From Streptomyces sp. NBC_00878 (GTDB taxonomy: Bacteria > Actinomycetota > Actinomycetes > Streptomycetales > Streptomycetaceae): a stretch of 64,000 nucleotides of DNA. Position numbers and translations under genes: made by a program. The DNA is taken from positions 1,612,001 through 1,676,000 of the forward strand of contig NZ_JAPEOK010000001.1 of the NCBI RefSeq assembly GCF_026341515.1, given 5' to 3'. Below the pieces are notes generated by a model, which saw only the letters and a list, made by a program, of their open reading frames with translations, searched no databases and had not been told where the DNA came from. Below, one piece after another: positions 25,715-34,991 of the stretch; position 1 is the first letter of the stretch; the number at the start of each line of letters is the position of its first letter.

Positions 25715-26517
25715 GCGCTGTTCCGGTCCCCTACGTCGTGGTCGATCGCCATCGGGAGACCGCGGAGTCGGTCACGCTGCGGCTCGAACCGGTCGCCGAC
25801 GCGCTGGAGCGCTTCGCGCCGGGGCAGTTCGCGATGGTGCACTGCTTCGGCCGCGGCGAGATCCCTCTGTCGGTGAGTTCGGTCCAGTCCACGGGCGGCC
25901 TCGCCCACACCATCCGCAGCGTGGGCGCGGTCTCCGACGGTCTGTGCGCGGCCAGGGTCGGTGACGTCCTCGGCCTGCGCGGCCCGTACGGCACGAGCTG
26001 GGGGTTCGAGCAGGCCCGCGGGCACGACGTGCTGGTGGTGGCCGGCGGCATCGGGCACGCCCCGCTCAGGCCGCTGATCCTGAGCGTGCTGGCCGAACCG
26101 GAGGCGTACGGCCGGCTCAGCGTGCTCATCGGGGCGCGCACTCCGGACGAGCTGGTCGGCCGGACGGAGACGGAGAGCTGGCCGACGGCGTACACCGGGG
26201 TGACGGTCGACTGGCCCGACACGGCCTGGCGCGGGGATGTCGGCGTGGTCACCCAGCTCCTCGGCCGGGCTCCCTTCGAGCCGGCCGACACCTGGGCCTT
26301 CGTCTGCGGCCCCGAGCCGATGATCCGCGCCACCGCCCGAGAGCTCGCTCAGCGTGGTGTGCGCAAGGAGCGGATACGGGTCTCGCTGGAGCGGAACATG
26401 CGCTGCGCGACCGGACACTGCGGGCACTGCCAGCTCGGTCCGCTGCTGGTGTGCCGGGACGGGCCGGTCGTCGGCTGGGACCAGGCCGAACCCCTGCTGT
26501 CCGTAAGGGAGTTGTGA
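25711..26517 (+). CDS. hydrogenase gamma subunit (HydG-like FAD/NAD(P)-binding diaphorase)
   Basis: A protein of 268 residues of the ferredoxin-NADP reductase fold. It shows the flavin-binding EIPLSVSSV, the NAD(P)-binding [15 protein letters not shown], the CGPEPM motif and a C-terminal 2Fe-2S motif [19 protein letters not shown]. It connects the hydrogenase to NADP(H) or NAD(H). The start overlaps the cNMP-protein gene, and GAGAT leads into the small subunit gene two bases after the stop. Confidence 0.92.
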   Translation: MSAVPVPYVVVDRHRETAESVTLRLEPVADALERFAPGQFAMVHCFGRGEIPLSVSSVQSTGGLAHTIRSVGAVSDGLCAARVGDVLGLRGPYGTSWGFEQARGHDVLVVAGGIGHAPLRPLILSVLAEPEAYGRLSVLIGARTPDELVGRTETESWPTAYTGVTVDWPDTAWRGDVGVVTQLLGRAPFEPADTWAFVCGPEPMIRATARELAQRGVRKERIRVSLERNMRCATGHCGHCQLGPLLVCRDGPVVGWDQAEPLLSVREL

Positions 26518-26518
26518 G

Positions 26519-27325
26519 ATGAGCACACCCACGCTCGCCGTGTTCAAACTGGCTTCCTGCGACGGCTGCCAGCTCACCCTGCTCGACTGCGAGGACGAAC
26601 TCCTGGCGCTGGCGGGCAAGGTGGAGATCGCGCACTTCCTGGAGGCGACCAGCGCGGTGGCGCCCGGCCCGTACGACCTGTCCCTGGTCGAGGGCTCGGT
26701 CACCACGCCCGGGGACGCCGAACGGGTCCGCTCCATCCGCGCCGCATCCCGCCACCTGGTGACGATCGGCGCGTGCGCGACAGCCGGCGGCATCCAGGCC
26801 CTCAGGAACTTCGCGGACGTCAACGAGTACCGGCGCACGGTCTACGCCCACCCCGAGTACATCTCCACGCTCGCCACCTCCACGCCCGTATCCGCCCACG
26901 TGGACGTCGACTTCGAGCTGCGCGGCTGCCCGATCGACCGGCGCCAGCTCCTCGAAGTGATCACCGCGTTCCTCGCCGGCCGCAAGCCCGACATCCCGAA
27001 CCACAGCGTCTGCTTCGAGTGCAAGCGGCGCGGCACCGTCTGCGTCACCGTCGCCCACGGCACCCCCTGCCTGGGCCCGGTCACACACGCCGGGTGCGGG
27101 GCGCTGTGCCCGGCGTACCAGCGTGGCTGCTTCGGCTGCTTCGGCCCGTCCGGTTCGGTGAACCTGCCCGCGCTGATCCCGCTGCTGCGCAACGGAGGTG
27201 CATCGCGTAGCGATTCCGGCAAGGGCGGTGGTGGGAGACGGGCGGGCGGCCTCGACGAGGACGCCGTGATGCGGTTCCTGCACACCTTCAACGCCGCCGC
27301 ATTCGACAAGGAGTTGAGGAAGTGA
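26519..27325 (+). CDS. [NiFe] hydrogenase small subunit (HydD-like)
   Basis: A protein of 268 residues. It lacks a Tat signal, so it is cytoplasmic. Proximal cluster ligands are seen in [15 protein letters not shown] and GACATAGG, with later cysteines in [36 protein letters not shown] and [19 protein letters not shown]. An unusual glycine/arginine-rich stretch of about 20 residues ([18 protein letters not shown]) interrupts the C-terminal helix region before [11 protein letters not shown]. The stop overlaps the GTG start of the large subunit gene. Confidence 0.93.
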   Translation: MSTPTLAVFKLASCDGCQLTLLDCEDELLALAGKVEIAHFLEATSAVAPGPYDLSLVEGSVTTPGDAERVRSIRAASRHLVTIGACATAGGIQALRNFADVNEYRRTVYAHPEYISTLATSTPVSAHVDVDFELRGCPIDRRQLLEVITAFLAGRKPDIPNHSVCFECKRRGTVCVTVAHGTPCLGPVTHAGCGALCPAYQRGCFGCFGPSGSVNLPALIPLLRNGGASRSDSGKGGGGRRAGGLDEDAVMRFLHTFNAAAFDKELRK

Positions 27326-28695
27326 CCCACCGTGGATCCCGTGTACTGCACGTCGGCTCGCTCTCCCGGGTCGAGGGCGAGGGCGCGCTGCGCCTGCACG
27401 TCCACGACGGCACGGTCACCGAGGCGCGGCTGGAGATCTACGAGCCGCCGCGCTTCTTCGAGGCGTTCCTGCGCGGCCGCGCCTACACCGAGCCGCCGGA
27501 CATCACGGCCCGGGTCTGCGGGATCTGCCCGGTGGCGTACCAGATGAGCGCGTGCGCGGCGATCGAGGACGCCTGCGGGGTGACCGTCGATCCGGTGATC
27601 CGTGATCTGCGCCGACTGCTGTACTGCGGCGAGTGGATCGAGAGCCATGCCCTGCACATCTACCTCCTGCACGCACCGGACTTCCTGGGCCGCACGAGCG
27701 CGATCGACCTGGCGCGCACGCACCGGGCCGAGGTCGAACGGGGGCTCAGGCTGAAGAAGGCGGGCAACGCCCTCATGGAACTGCTCGGCGGACGGGCCGT
27801 GCACCCGGTCAACGTGCGCCTCGGCGGCTTCCACAGGGCGCCGACCCGCAATGAACTGCGGCCGCTCGCCGAGGAGTTGAAGCGGGCACTCGACGACGCA
27901 TGGGAGACCGTGCGCTGGGTGGCCGGCCTCGACTTCCCCGACGCCCACACCGATGCCGATCTCCTCGCGCTGGCCGCCCCGGACACGTACGCCATCGAGA
28001 GCGGCACCACCGCTTTCCTGCGGGCCGACGGCACCACCGGCTCCTTCCCGCTGCGGGACTTCACCGATCGCGTCACCGAGACGCACGTGGCACACTCCAC
28101 CGCGCTGCACTCGCGGCTCGACGGGCGGCTGCACCTCACCGGCCCGCTCGCCCGGTTCGCGGTCGGCGGGCACCTGCTGTCGCCGGTGGCGCTGCAGGCG
28201 GCGGTCGAGGCGGGGCTGGGCGATCCGCGCGAGGGTGCCGTGTGCCGCAATCCGTACCGGTCCATCCTGGTGCGGGCGGTGGAGACCGTGTACGCCGTCG
28301 ACGAGGCGCTGCGGATCACCGAGGCGTACGAGCCTCCCGCGCGCCCGTACACGGAGGTGCCACCGGTCGCGGGCGTCGGGCACGGTGCGACCGAGGCGCC
28401 TCGCGGGCTGCTCTACCACCGCTACGAAATCGACGCCGACGGCATCGTCACCAGCGCGTCGCTGGTGCCGCCCACCGCGCAGAACCAGGGCGCGATCGAG
28501 GACGACCTGCGGCGCCTTGCCCAGCGGGCCATCAGCGAACACGACCCGGACGACGCCGAGTTGACGGCCCTGTGCGAGCGGGCGATCCGCAACCACGACC
28601 CGTGCATCTCGTGCTCCACCCATTTCCTCGACCTGACGGTCGTCCGCACCTCGGGCGACACCCCGAGAGACTTCTCAGGAGGCTGCGATGCCTGA
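27322..28695 (+). CDS. [NiFe] hydrogenase large subunit (HydA-like, group 3b)
   Basis: A protein of 457 residues with GTG start (GTGA overlap). The N-terminal nickel-binding motif is [11 protein letters not shown]: cysteines 3 and 6 are kept, but the position usually histidine in RxCGxCxxxH is tyrosine. The C-terminal motif is DPCISCSTH followed by a peptide of about 25 residues, the expected substrate of the maturation protease. [20 protein letters not shown] and [18 protein letters not shown] are typical of the cytoplasmic NAD(P)-linked class. The CBS-BON gene overlaps its end by 8 bp. Confidence 0.93.
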   Translation: MTHRGSRVLHVGSLSRVEGEGALRLHVHDGTVTEARLEIYEPPRFFEAFLRGRAYTEPPDITARVCGICPVAYQMSACAAIEDACGVTVDPVIRDLRRLLYCGEWIESHALHIYLLHAPDFLGRTSAIDLARTHRAEVERGLRLKKAGNALMELLGGRAVHPVNVRLGGFHRAPTRNELRPLAEELKRALDDAWETVRWVAGLDFPDAHTDADLLALAAPDTYAIESGTTAFLRADGTTGSFPLRDFTDRVTETHVAHSTALHSRLDGRLHLTGPLARFAVGGHLLSPVALQAAVEAGLGDPREGAVCRNPYRSILVRAVETVYAVDEALRITEAYEPPARPYTEVPPVAGVGHGATEAPRGLLYHRYEIDADGIVTSASLVPPTAQNQGAIEDDLRRLAQRAISEHDPDDAELTALCERAIRNHDPCISCSTHFLDLTVVRTSGDTPRDFSGGCDA

Positions 28696-29304
28696 ATCTC
28701 CGTACACCGTGAGCGCTGTGATGACGCACACCGTCGTCGCCGTGGGCAGCGAGGCGCCCTTCAAGGAGATCGTCGAGCTGCTCGACCAGTGGAAGGTCAG
28801 CGCCCTGCCGGTGCTGGCGGGCGAGGGCCGGGTCGTCGGGGTGGTCTCCGAGGCGGATCTGCTGCCCAAGGAGGAGTTCCGGGACACCGACGAGGGCGAG
28901 CTCGCTGCGCGGGCCAAGGCGGGCGGTGTGACGGCGGGTGAGCTGATGAGCACGCCGGCCGTGACCGTGCACGCGGACGCCTCGCTCGCCGAGGCCGCCC
29001 GCATCATGGCCCGCCGGCACGTCAAGCGGCTGCCCGTCGTGGACGGGGTGGGCCTCCTGCAGGGCGTGGTCAGCCGCGGCGACCTGCTCAAGGTGTTCCT
29101 CCGCTCCGACGAGGAGATCGCGGAGGAGATCCGGCACTCCGTCCTGAACCGGCTTCCGGTCACCACCACCCTGACGGTGTCGGTGGCCGAGGGTGTGGTC
29201 ACGCTGGGCGGATCCATGCCCGACCGCACGCTCATCCCCGTGGTGGCCCGGGCGGTGCGGGCCGTGGAGGGGGTCGTCGACATCCAACTGGATCTGACGC
29301 ACCG

Positions 29305-29308
<4 letters not shown>
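28688..29308 (+). CDS. CBS-pair and BON domain protein
   Basis: A protein of 206 residues with two CBS motifs ([36 protein letters not shown]; second [35 protein letters not shown]) and a C-terminal BON-like segment ([17 protein letters not shown]). CBS pairs bind adenine nucleotides or NAD-type ligands. Its coding region overlaps the large subunit gene by 8 bp and hypD by 4 bp, so its dose is tied to the hydrogenase. Close relatives are at 41227-41937 and 34235-34963. Confidence 0.9.
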
Positions 29309-30404
<1,096 letters not shown>

Positions 30405-30408
<4 letters not shown>

Positions 30409-31439
30409 CCATCGAATGCCCCACCCCGAAGCATGAAGAAGAGGTCGTGCTCCTTGGCCACGGCGCCGGCGGCCGCCTCACCGCGGAGCTGCTCGACCAG
30501 CTGATCCTGCCCGCCGTCCATGGCGGTACGGGCCCGCTGGAGGACGCCGCGCTGCTGCCCGGCCACCCCGGCCTGGTGATGAGCACCGACAACTTCGTCG
30601 TCAGCCCGCTGTTCTTCCCGGGCGGCGACATCGGCTCCCTGGCCGTCCACGGCACGGTCAACGATCTCGCGATGCGGGGTGCGTGGCCGCTCGCACTGTC
30701 CGTCTCCCTGATCGTCGAGGAGGGGCTGCCGCTCTCCGAACTCCGGTCCGTCATGACCTCGTTGGGGAAGGCGGCCCAGGACGTCGGCGTGCCCGTGGTC
30801 ACCGGGGACACCAAGGTCGTGGGCCGCGGCGCGGCCGACCGGCTCTTCATCAACACCACCGGCGTGGGGCAGAGGCACGAACTGCTCTGCCCGTCCGCCG
30901 CGTTGGCCCACCCGGGGGACGCGGTACTGCTCTCCGGGCCGATCGGACTGCACGGCACGACCGTGCTCAGCACCCGGGAGGGCCTCGGCTTCGAGAGCGA
31001 CATCGCCTCGGACACCCGGCCGCTGCACCGGCTGGTGCGGGCCCTGGTGCCGTTCGGCGCCGACGTCCATGTGCTGCGCGATCCGACCCGGGGCGGGCTC
31101 GCCGCCGCTCTCAACGAGATCGCCCGCGACTCGTCCGTCGCCGTCGAGATCGAGGAGAGCGCCGTCCGCGTACCCGAGGCGGTCGCCTCCGCCTGCGACC
31201 TGCTTGGCCTGGACCCGCTGGTCGTCGCCAACGAGGGCTGTCTGGTCGCCTTCGTCGACGCCGCCTCGGCCGAGGGCGCGCTGACCGCGATGCGATCGGT
31301 GGCCGAGGGCGCGGCGGCGGTGCGGATCGGCGAGGTGCTGCCGGACGGGCCGCAGGGACGTGTGACGCTGCGGACCCTGGTCGGCGCGCGGCGCATCGTG
31401 GACATGCCGCTCGGGGAGCAACTGCCCCGTATCTGCTGA
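30405..31439 (+). CDS. hypE: hydrogenase expression/formation protein HypE
   Basis: A protein of 344 residues. It starts [20 protein letters not shown] and has the PurM-like ATP-binding regions ([47 protein letters not shown]). It ends in the invariant PRIC, whose cysteine is carbamoylated by HypF and dehydrated to thiocyanate. It is the last gene of the hydrogenase operon, coupled to hypD by ATGA, and is followed only by a broken nitroreductase gene on the other strand. Confidence 0.96.
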
Positions 31440-31445
31440 CCGTCG

Positions 31446-31815
31446 TCACCGCCGGGCCTCGACCGGGCCGTTCAGGAGCACTTCACGGGGCGCGCGGCGC
31501 GGTGTCGACCAGGTGCACGCCGGACGGCCGAGGCGCAGCACGATCTGTGGGTACCGGCCGGCGGTGAGCCCCGTGCGCACCTGCGTGCGCAGCACGGGCA
31601 GTTCGAGGGGCTGGGTGTGGGCGGCGGGCCACGGCGCCGTGGCCCGCCGCGCACAGCAGGACGCGCTGGAGCGCCTGCCCCGCCGGCAGCCAGTCCGGGC
31701 GGCTGTCGTACGAGGTGGACAGTACGGCGACAGTCCCCGTACCGGCCTCGCGCCTGCACGGGGCGACGGTGAACCGGCGAGCGCGGCCGAGGTAGTCGCG
31801 GCCGGCGAGCAGAAC
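31446..31815 (-). pseudogene. nitroreductase, C-terminal remnant with frameshift
   Basis: One frame reads VAVLSTSYDSRPDWLPAGQA, LQRVLLCA; the other continues HTQPLELPVLRTQVRTGLTA, YPQIVLRLGRP. These match the final third of the intact nitroreductases here (compare DWLRAGQALQRVLL and HTQPLELPRLRAEVRAAI in the gene at 31973). The N-terminal two thirds are absent. Confidence 0.7.
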
Positions 31816-31844
31816 GGCTCCAACTGTCCGGACCGAGTTGAAGG

Positions 31845-31881
31845 CGGGCCGTACGGCCCTCGCCGGGGGACGTCCGGCCCC
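31845..31881. promoter_or_regulatory. tandem palindrome pair before the nitroreductase gene
   Basis: CGGGCCGTACGGCCCT (31845-31860) and GGGGACGTCCGGCCCC (31866-31881) start 21 bp apart, about 92 bp before ATG 31973. DevR/OsdR-like box candidate. Confidence 0.65.
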
Positions 31882-31972
31882 TGCTCGCGCAGGTGGCGTA
31901 GGCGGACCGTTGAGATGCACACCGGAAACAGCGGGCCCAACCGGGCAGCGACGGCGAACGGCGGTACCTGCC

Positions 31973-32956
31973 ATGTACGCAACGCACACACCTGTCGATC
32001 ATGCGGCCAACTACTTGGTGCGAGCGGGCATCACCGCTCCCTCGCTGTTCAACACCCAACCGTGGCAGTTCGTCGCCCGGGAGGCGGAACTCGACCTGTA
32101 CGCGGATCCCGCGCGCCTGCTCCCGCTCACCGACCCGGACGCGCGGGAGATGGTCATCAGTTGCGGCGCGGCCCTCTTCAACGTGCGGCTCGCGATGCGG
32201 CACCTGGGCTTCCTGCCCGTCGTACGCCCCTTCCCCGACCCGTGGAACCCCGCCCACCTCGCACGCGTCAGCTGGGGATCGTACGTGCCGCCGGGCAGCG
32301 ACGAGGAGCTGATGTTCCGCTCCGTACGGCAGCGGCACACGCACCGCGGACCTTTCCATTCCTCGCTTCTCGCGCAACCGTTGATCCACGAGCTGCGCGA
32401 TCACGCCGACGCCGAGGGAGCCGAGCTGCACACCGTGGGCTCCCGGAGCGAGCGGACTCACCTCGCGGACCTGGTCCGTACCGCCGAACGCGCGCAGCGG
32501 TCCCATCCCGGACACGTCGCCGAACTGGCCTCCTGGACGCGTGCGTCCCACGGCAGTCGCCCGGACGGCGTGCCTCTGGAGGTGTGCCCCTACCACCCGG
32601 ACTGCACCGCTCTCCCGGACCGCGACTACCTCGGCATCGCCCGCACCATGCCGTCCCCGCCGGCGGTGTGGCCCACCAGGACCGGCCTGGTCGCCCTGAT
32701 CACCACGCAGCAGGACTCCCGTCAGGACTGGCTGCGCGCCGGGCAGGCCCTCCAGCGCGTCCTGCTGTGGGCCACCGTCCACGGCGTCGCGGCCGCCTTC
32801 CACACTCAGCCCCTGGAACTGCCGCGCCTGCGCGCGGAAGTGCGGGCGGCCATACCCAGCGGCCAGTTCCCCCAGATGATCCTGCGCCTCGGCCACGCCG
32901 CGGGGGGCCGCCCGCTCCCCCGACGGTCCGCCGCATCCGTGCTCTCGGCGGGGTGA
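31973..32956 (+). CDS. Acg-like nitroreductase family protein
   Basis: A protein of 327 residues resembling the mycobacterial Acg/Rv2032-type nitroreductases of the DosR regulon. It shows the N-terminal ITAPSLFNTQPWQFV, the flavin-region VISCGAALFNVRLAMRHLGF, RQRHTHRGPFHSSLL, and the C-terminal QDWLRAGQALQRVLL, with FPQMILRLGHA. FMN binding is likely, but these proteins often lack classic nitroreductase activity and may store flavin. A tandem operator lies 92 bp upstream. A broken copy lies immediately upstream on the other strand. Confidence 0.85.
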   Translation: MYATHTPVDHAANYLVRAGITAPSLFNTQPWQFVAREAELDLYADPARLLPLTDPDAREMVISCGAALFNVRLAMRHLGFLPVVRPFPDPWNPAHLARVSWGSYVPPGSDEELMFRSVRQRHTHRGPFHSSLLAQPLIHELRDHADAEGAELHTVGSRSERTHLADLVRTAERAQRSHPGHVAELASWTRASHGSRPDGVPLEVCPYHPDCTALPDRDYLGIARTMPSPPAVWPTRTGLVALITTQQDSRQDWLRAGQALQRVLLWATVHGVAAAFHTQPLELPRLRAEVRAAIPSGQFPQMILRLGHAAGGRPLPRRSAASVLSAG

Positions 32957-33035
32957 GGCGATGCTCACCGGTCCGGCGACATCGTGCAGATGGCAGGCCC
33001 TGCCGATCCGCCGCGCCCGGCCGGTGAGCATCGCC
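32957..33035. repeat. 15-bp perfect inverted repeat with 49-base loop
   Basis: GGCGATGCTCACCGG (32957-32971) begins at the base after the nitroreductase stop and is matched by CCGGTGAGCATCGCC (33021-33035). It could act as a terminator with an unusually long loop, or mark an inverted duplication or attachment-like site. Confidence 0.5.
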
Positions 33036-33497
33036 CCAGTCGACCCGAGGCCGGGTTGGGTGGCCCCACGGTCGGTGGCTACGAGATGATCCGGAGCTAC
33101 CCGGCTCTGGCGCCGGCGGCGCAATCCGCTGCGGCGTCGCTCCGACGTGGCCGAGGCGTGGGTGGTTCTCGCCACTGGTGTGCTGTCGGCCACCGGTGGC
33201 TCTGGCGGTCGGTGCTGCCGTCCTCGGGCTCAACTCGGAGAGTGCCGCGGCTCGTCGGGTCGTGGTGTGTTCAGGACTCCGGGCCGCGGCGGGCGGCAGC
33301 GTCGCACCAGACGTCCACGTCCATGGCCTTTCTCGCAGAGCGCAGCTCAGTGCTACGGACGACGGTCATTGCCGCAGGCCCTCACCTGCAGCCCCGGGCT
33401 GCCATCCCCGCTCGTGCCCCGCTCCGAGCGGGGGCCGGAGGAGGCTCCGGCGCAGCGCCCCTCTCGACGGGGCCCCCGAGCGGTCGGCCGGGTGGGG
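33036..33497. other. non-coding stretch
   Basis: No gene is recognised on either strand. Near 33417-33433 a short CCCCGCT / AGCGGGG hairpin with further GC-rich palindromes could end transcription of the flavodoxin-like gene that runs toward it on the minus strand. Confidence 0.4.
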
Positions 33498-34016
33498 TCA
33501 GTGGTGTTCCATCGTGGAACCGGTGAGTTCGGCGGCTATGCCGTGCGCCCACGCCCCGGTCTGTGCGCGGTCGCGGAAGTCACCTCCCTTGCCCTGCTTG
33601 ATGAGTTGACGGGCTATGAAGCCCTGGGCACCCTCGGTGAGTCGGCCGCCGAAGGTGGCATGGCCACGGGCGTCCAGCCGGTTGACGAGACGGGCCACGC
33701 CGGGGGCCGGCGGAATGTCACGCTCGCTTGCCGACGGGTCGAGCGGTCCGCTGCTGAACAGCCAGACCGGAAGTCGGCCGAGATCCTCGCGGTGGCGGCG
33801 GGCGAATCGGGTCGCGTCGCGCTGCCAGCGTCCGGCGTACAGCCCGCCGCCGATGAGGACGGCGTCGTAGGGGGTGAGGTCCTTCACCTCGGCCGCGGGC
33901 CGGACGTCTGCGTCGACGTGCCGTTCGCGCAGGGCTTGCGCGATCCACTCGGCGATCTCGGCCGTGGAGCCGTTCTTCGTGCCGTAGGCGATCAGCACTC
34001 GGGGGGTGGTGGTCAT
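33498..34016 (-). CDS. flavodoxin-domain protein
   Basis: A protein of 172 residues with the FMN phosphate-binding loop at the N-terminus (VLIAYGTKNGSTAEIAEWIA). It continues LTPYDAVLIGGGLYAGRW, PVWLFSSGPLD and ATFGGRLTEGAQGFIAR. It resembles the short flavodoxins related to menaquinone-linked protoporphyrinogen oxidase (HemG), but the enzymatic role is unproved. I chose ATG 34016, seven bases after GAGGTG; GTG 34019 is the alternative. The start overlaps the small membrane protein gene upstream, so the two are coupled. Confidence 0.82.
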   Translation of the reverse strand: MTTTPRVLIAYGTKNGSTAEIAEWIAQALRERHVDADVRPAAEVKDLTPYDAVLIGGGLYAGRWQRDATRFARRHREDLGRLPVWLFSSGPLDPSASERDIPPAPGVARLVNRLDARGHATFGGRLTEGAQGFIARQLIKQGKGGDFRDRAQTGAWAHGIAAELTGSTMEHH

Positions 34017-34207
34017 CACCGTTCACCTCGTTTTCTTCGATCTCTTCGATTTATTCGAATGCGGCGATCCGCGTCCGCGCCTCGTGAGTCCGTTGCCGGG
34101 CGGCGTGGCACCACCAGGGCGGTGGTCACCATCGCCGCGCCCGCCGACATCACGAGCGCCATGAGCGTGCAGTCCCAGCCGTTGGCGCCGTGGTCGTACC
34201 AGCTCAC
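34016..34207 (-). CDS. small single-helix membrane protein
   Basis: A product of 63 residues, GTG start, with AAGGAGAGG about 10 bases upstream. The beginning MSWYDHGANGWDCTLMALVM and the following hydrophobic stretch resemble the membrane half of SHOCT mini-proteins (compare MYWNRHDMSGWDWF in the gene at 17070). The SHOCT tail, however, is replaced by an arginine-rich end. It is coupled to the flavodoxin gene. Function unknown. Confidence 0.55.
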   Translation of the reverse strand: MSWYDHGANGWDCTLMALVMSAGAAMVTTALVVPRRPATDSRGADADRRIRINRRDRRKRGER

Positions 34208-34234
34208 AACGTCCGCCTCTCCTTGATGCCGGTG

Positions 34235-34963
34235 TCAGGGCCTGCGCAGCCAGCCCTCGCCGACGCCGTGCACGGCCGGCTCGTCCGGCCGCTGGTGCGT
34301 GTCGTCGTACCGGTGGGTGAGGTGGTCGACGACGGCCACTACGCCATCCACCTGGCCGCTCATGCTCACGGCGATCGGCACCTCGCTGGCGCGCTCGAGT
34401 TGGCCGTCCAGGGTGACAACCCCTTCGGTGACGGTCACACCGATCGCCTGCGGAGCCAGCCATAGTGCGCGTACCAGTACCTCGTCGACGATCTCGGCGC
34501 GGATGTCCTCGTCCGGGCGCAGGAACACCTGGAGCAGATCGTGCCGAGTGACGATGCCGACCAGCCGGCCCTCCTCGTCCAGCACCGGGAGCCGCTCGAC
34601 GCGGTGCTCGGCCATGGTGCGGGCGGCTCCAGCGATGGAGGCGTCGACGGGTACGGTGATCGCCGGGCTGCTCATCAGCTGTCCCGCTGTGCGGGCCCGG
34701 GCCTTGGTGTCAGCCCTGCGGGCGGCGCGGGTCAGCCGCGGACGCCACCTGAGGCGCTCGTGTCCGGGCTCCGCCTGTTGCGCCTGCCGGAGCATCAGAT
34801 CGGTCTCGGAGATCACGCCGATGACCTTCTCGTCGTCGTCCACCACGGGCAGTCCGCTGATGCGGTGCTCCGCCAACAGCGCCGCGATCTCCTTGAACGG
34901 AGGCGTCGCCGACACCCGTACGACATCGCTCGTCATCACTGTGCCAACCTTGCGGTGCTTCAT
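34235..34963 (-). CDS. CBS-pair and BON domain protein
   Basis: A protein of 242 residues. CBS motif one is VGTVMTSDVVRVSATPPFKE with VIGVISETDLMLRQAQ. Motif two is LMSSPAITVPVDASIAGAAR with LVGIVTRHDLLQVFLRPD. A BON-like segment (VTVTEGVVTLDGQLERAS) follows. A basic insert (RPRLTRAARRADTKARAR) separates the two CBS motifs. ATG 34963 sits six bases after AAGGAG; ATG 34966 is the alternative. It lies 28 bp downstream of the Pat-like gene and is probably in its operon. Confidence 0.88.
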   Translation of the reverse strand: MKHRKVGTVMTSDVVRVSATPPFKEIAALLAEHRISGLPVVDDDEKVIGVISETDLMLRQAQQAEPGHERLRWRPRLTRAARRADTKARARTAGQLMSSPAITVPVDASIAGAARTMAEHRVERLPVLDEEGRLVGIVTRHDLLQVFLRPDEDIRAEIVDEVLVRALWLAPQAIGVTVTEGVVTLDGQLERASEVPIAVSMSGQVDGVVAVVDHLTHRYDDTHQRPDEPAVHGVGEGWLRRP

Positions 34964-34991
34964 CATTGTCTCCTTCTTCGGAGCCTGCTGC

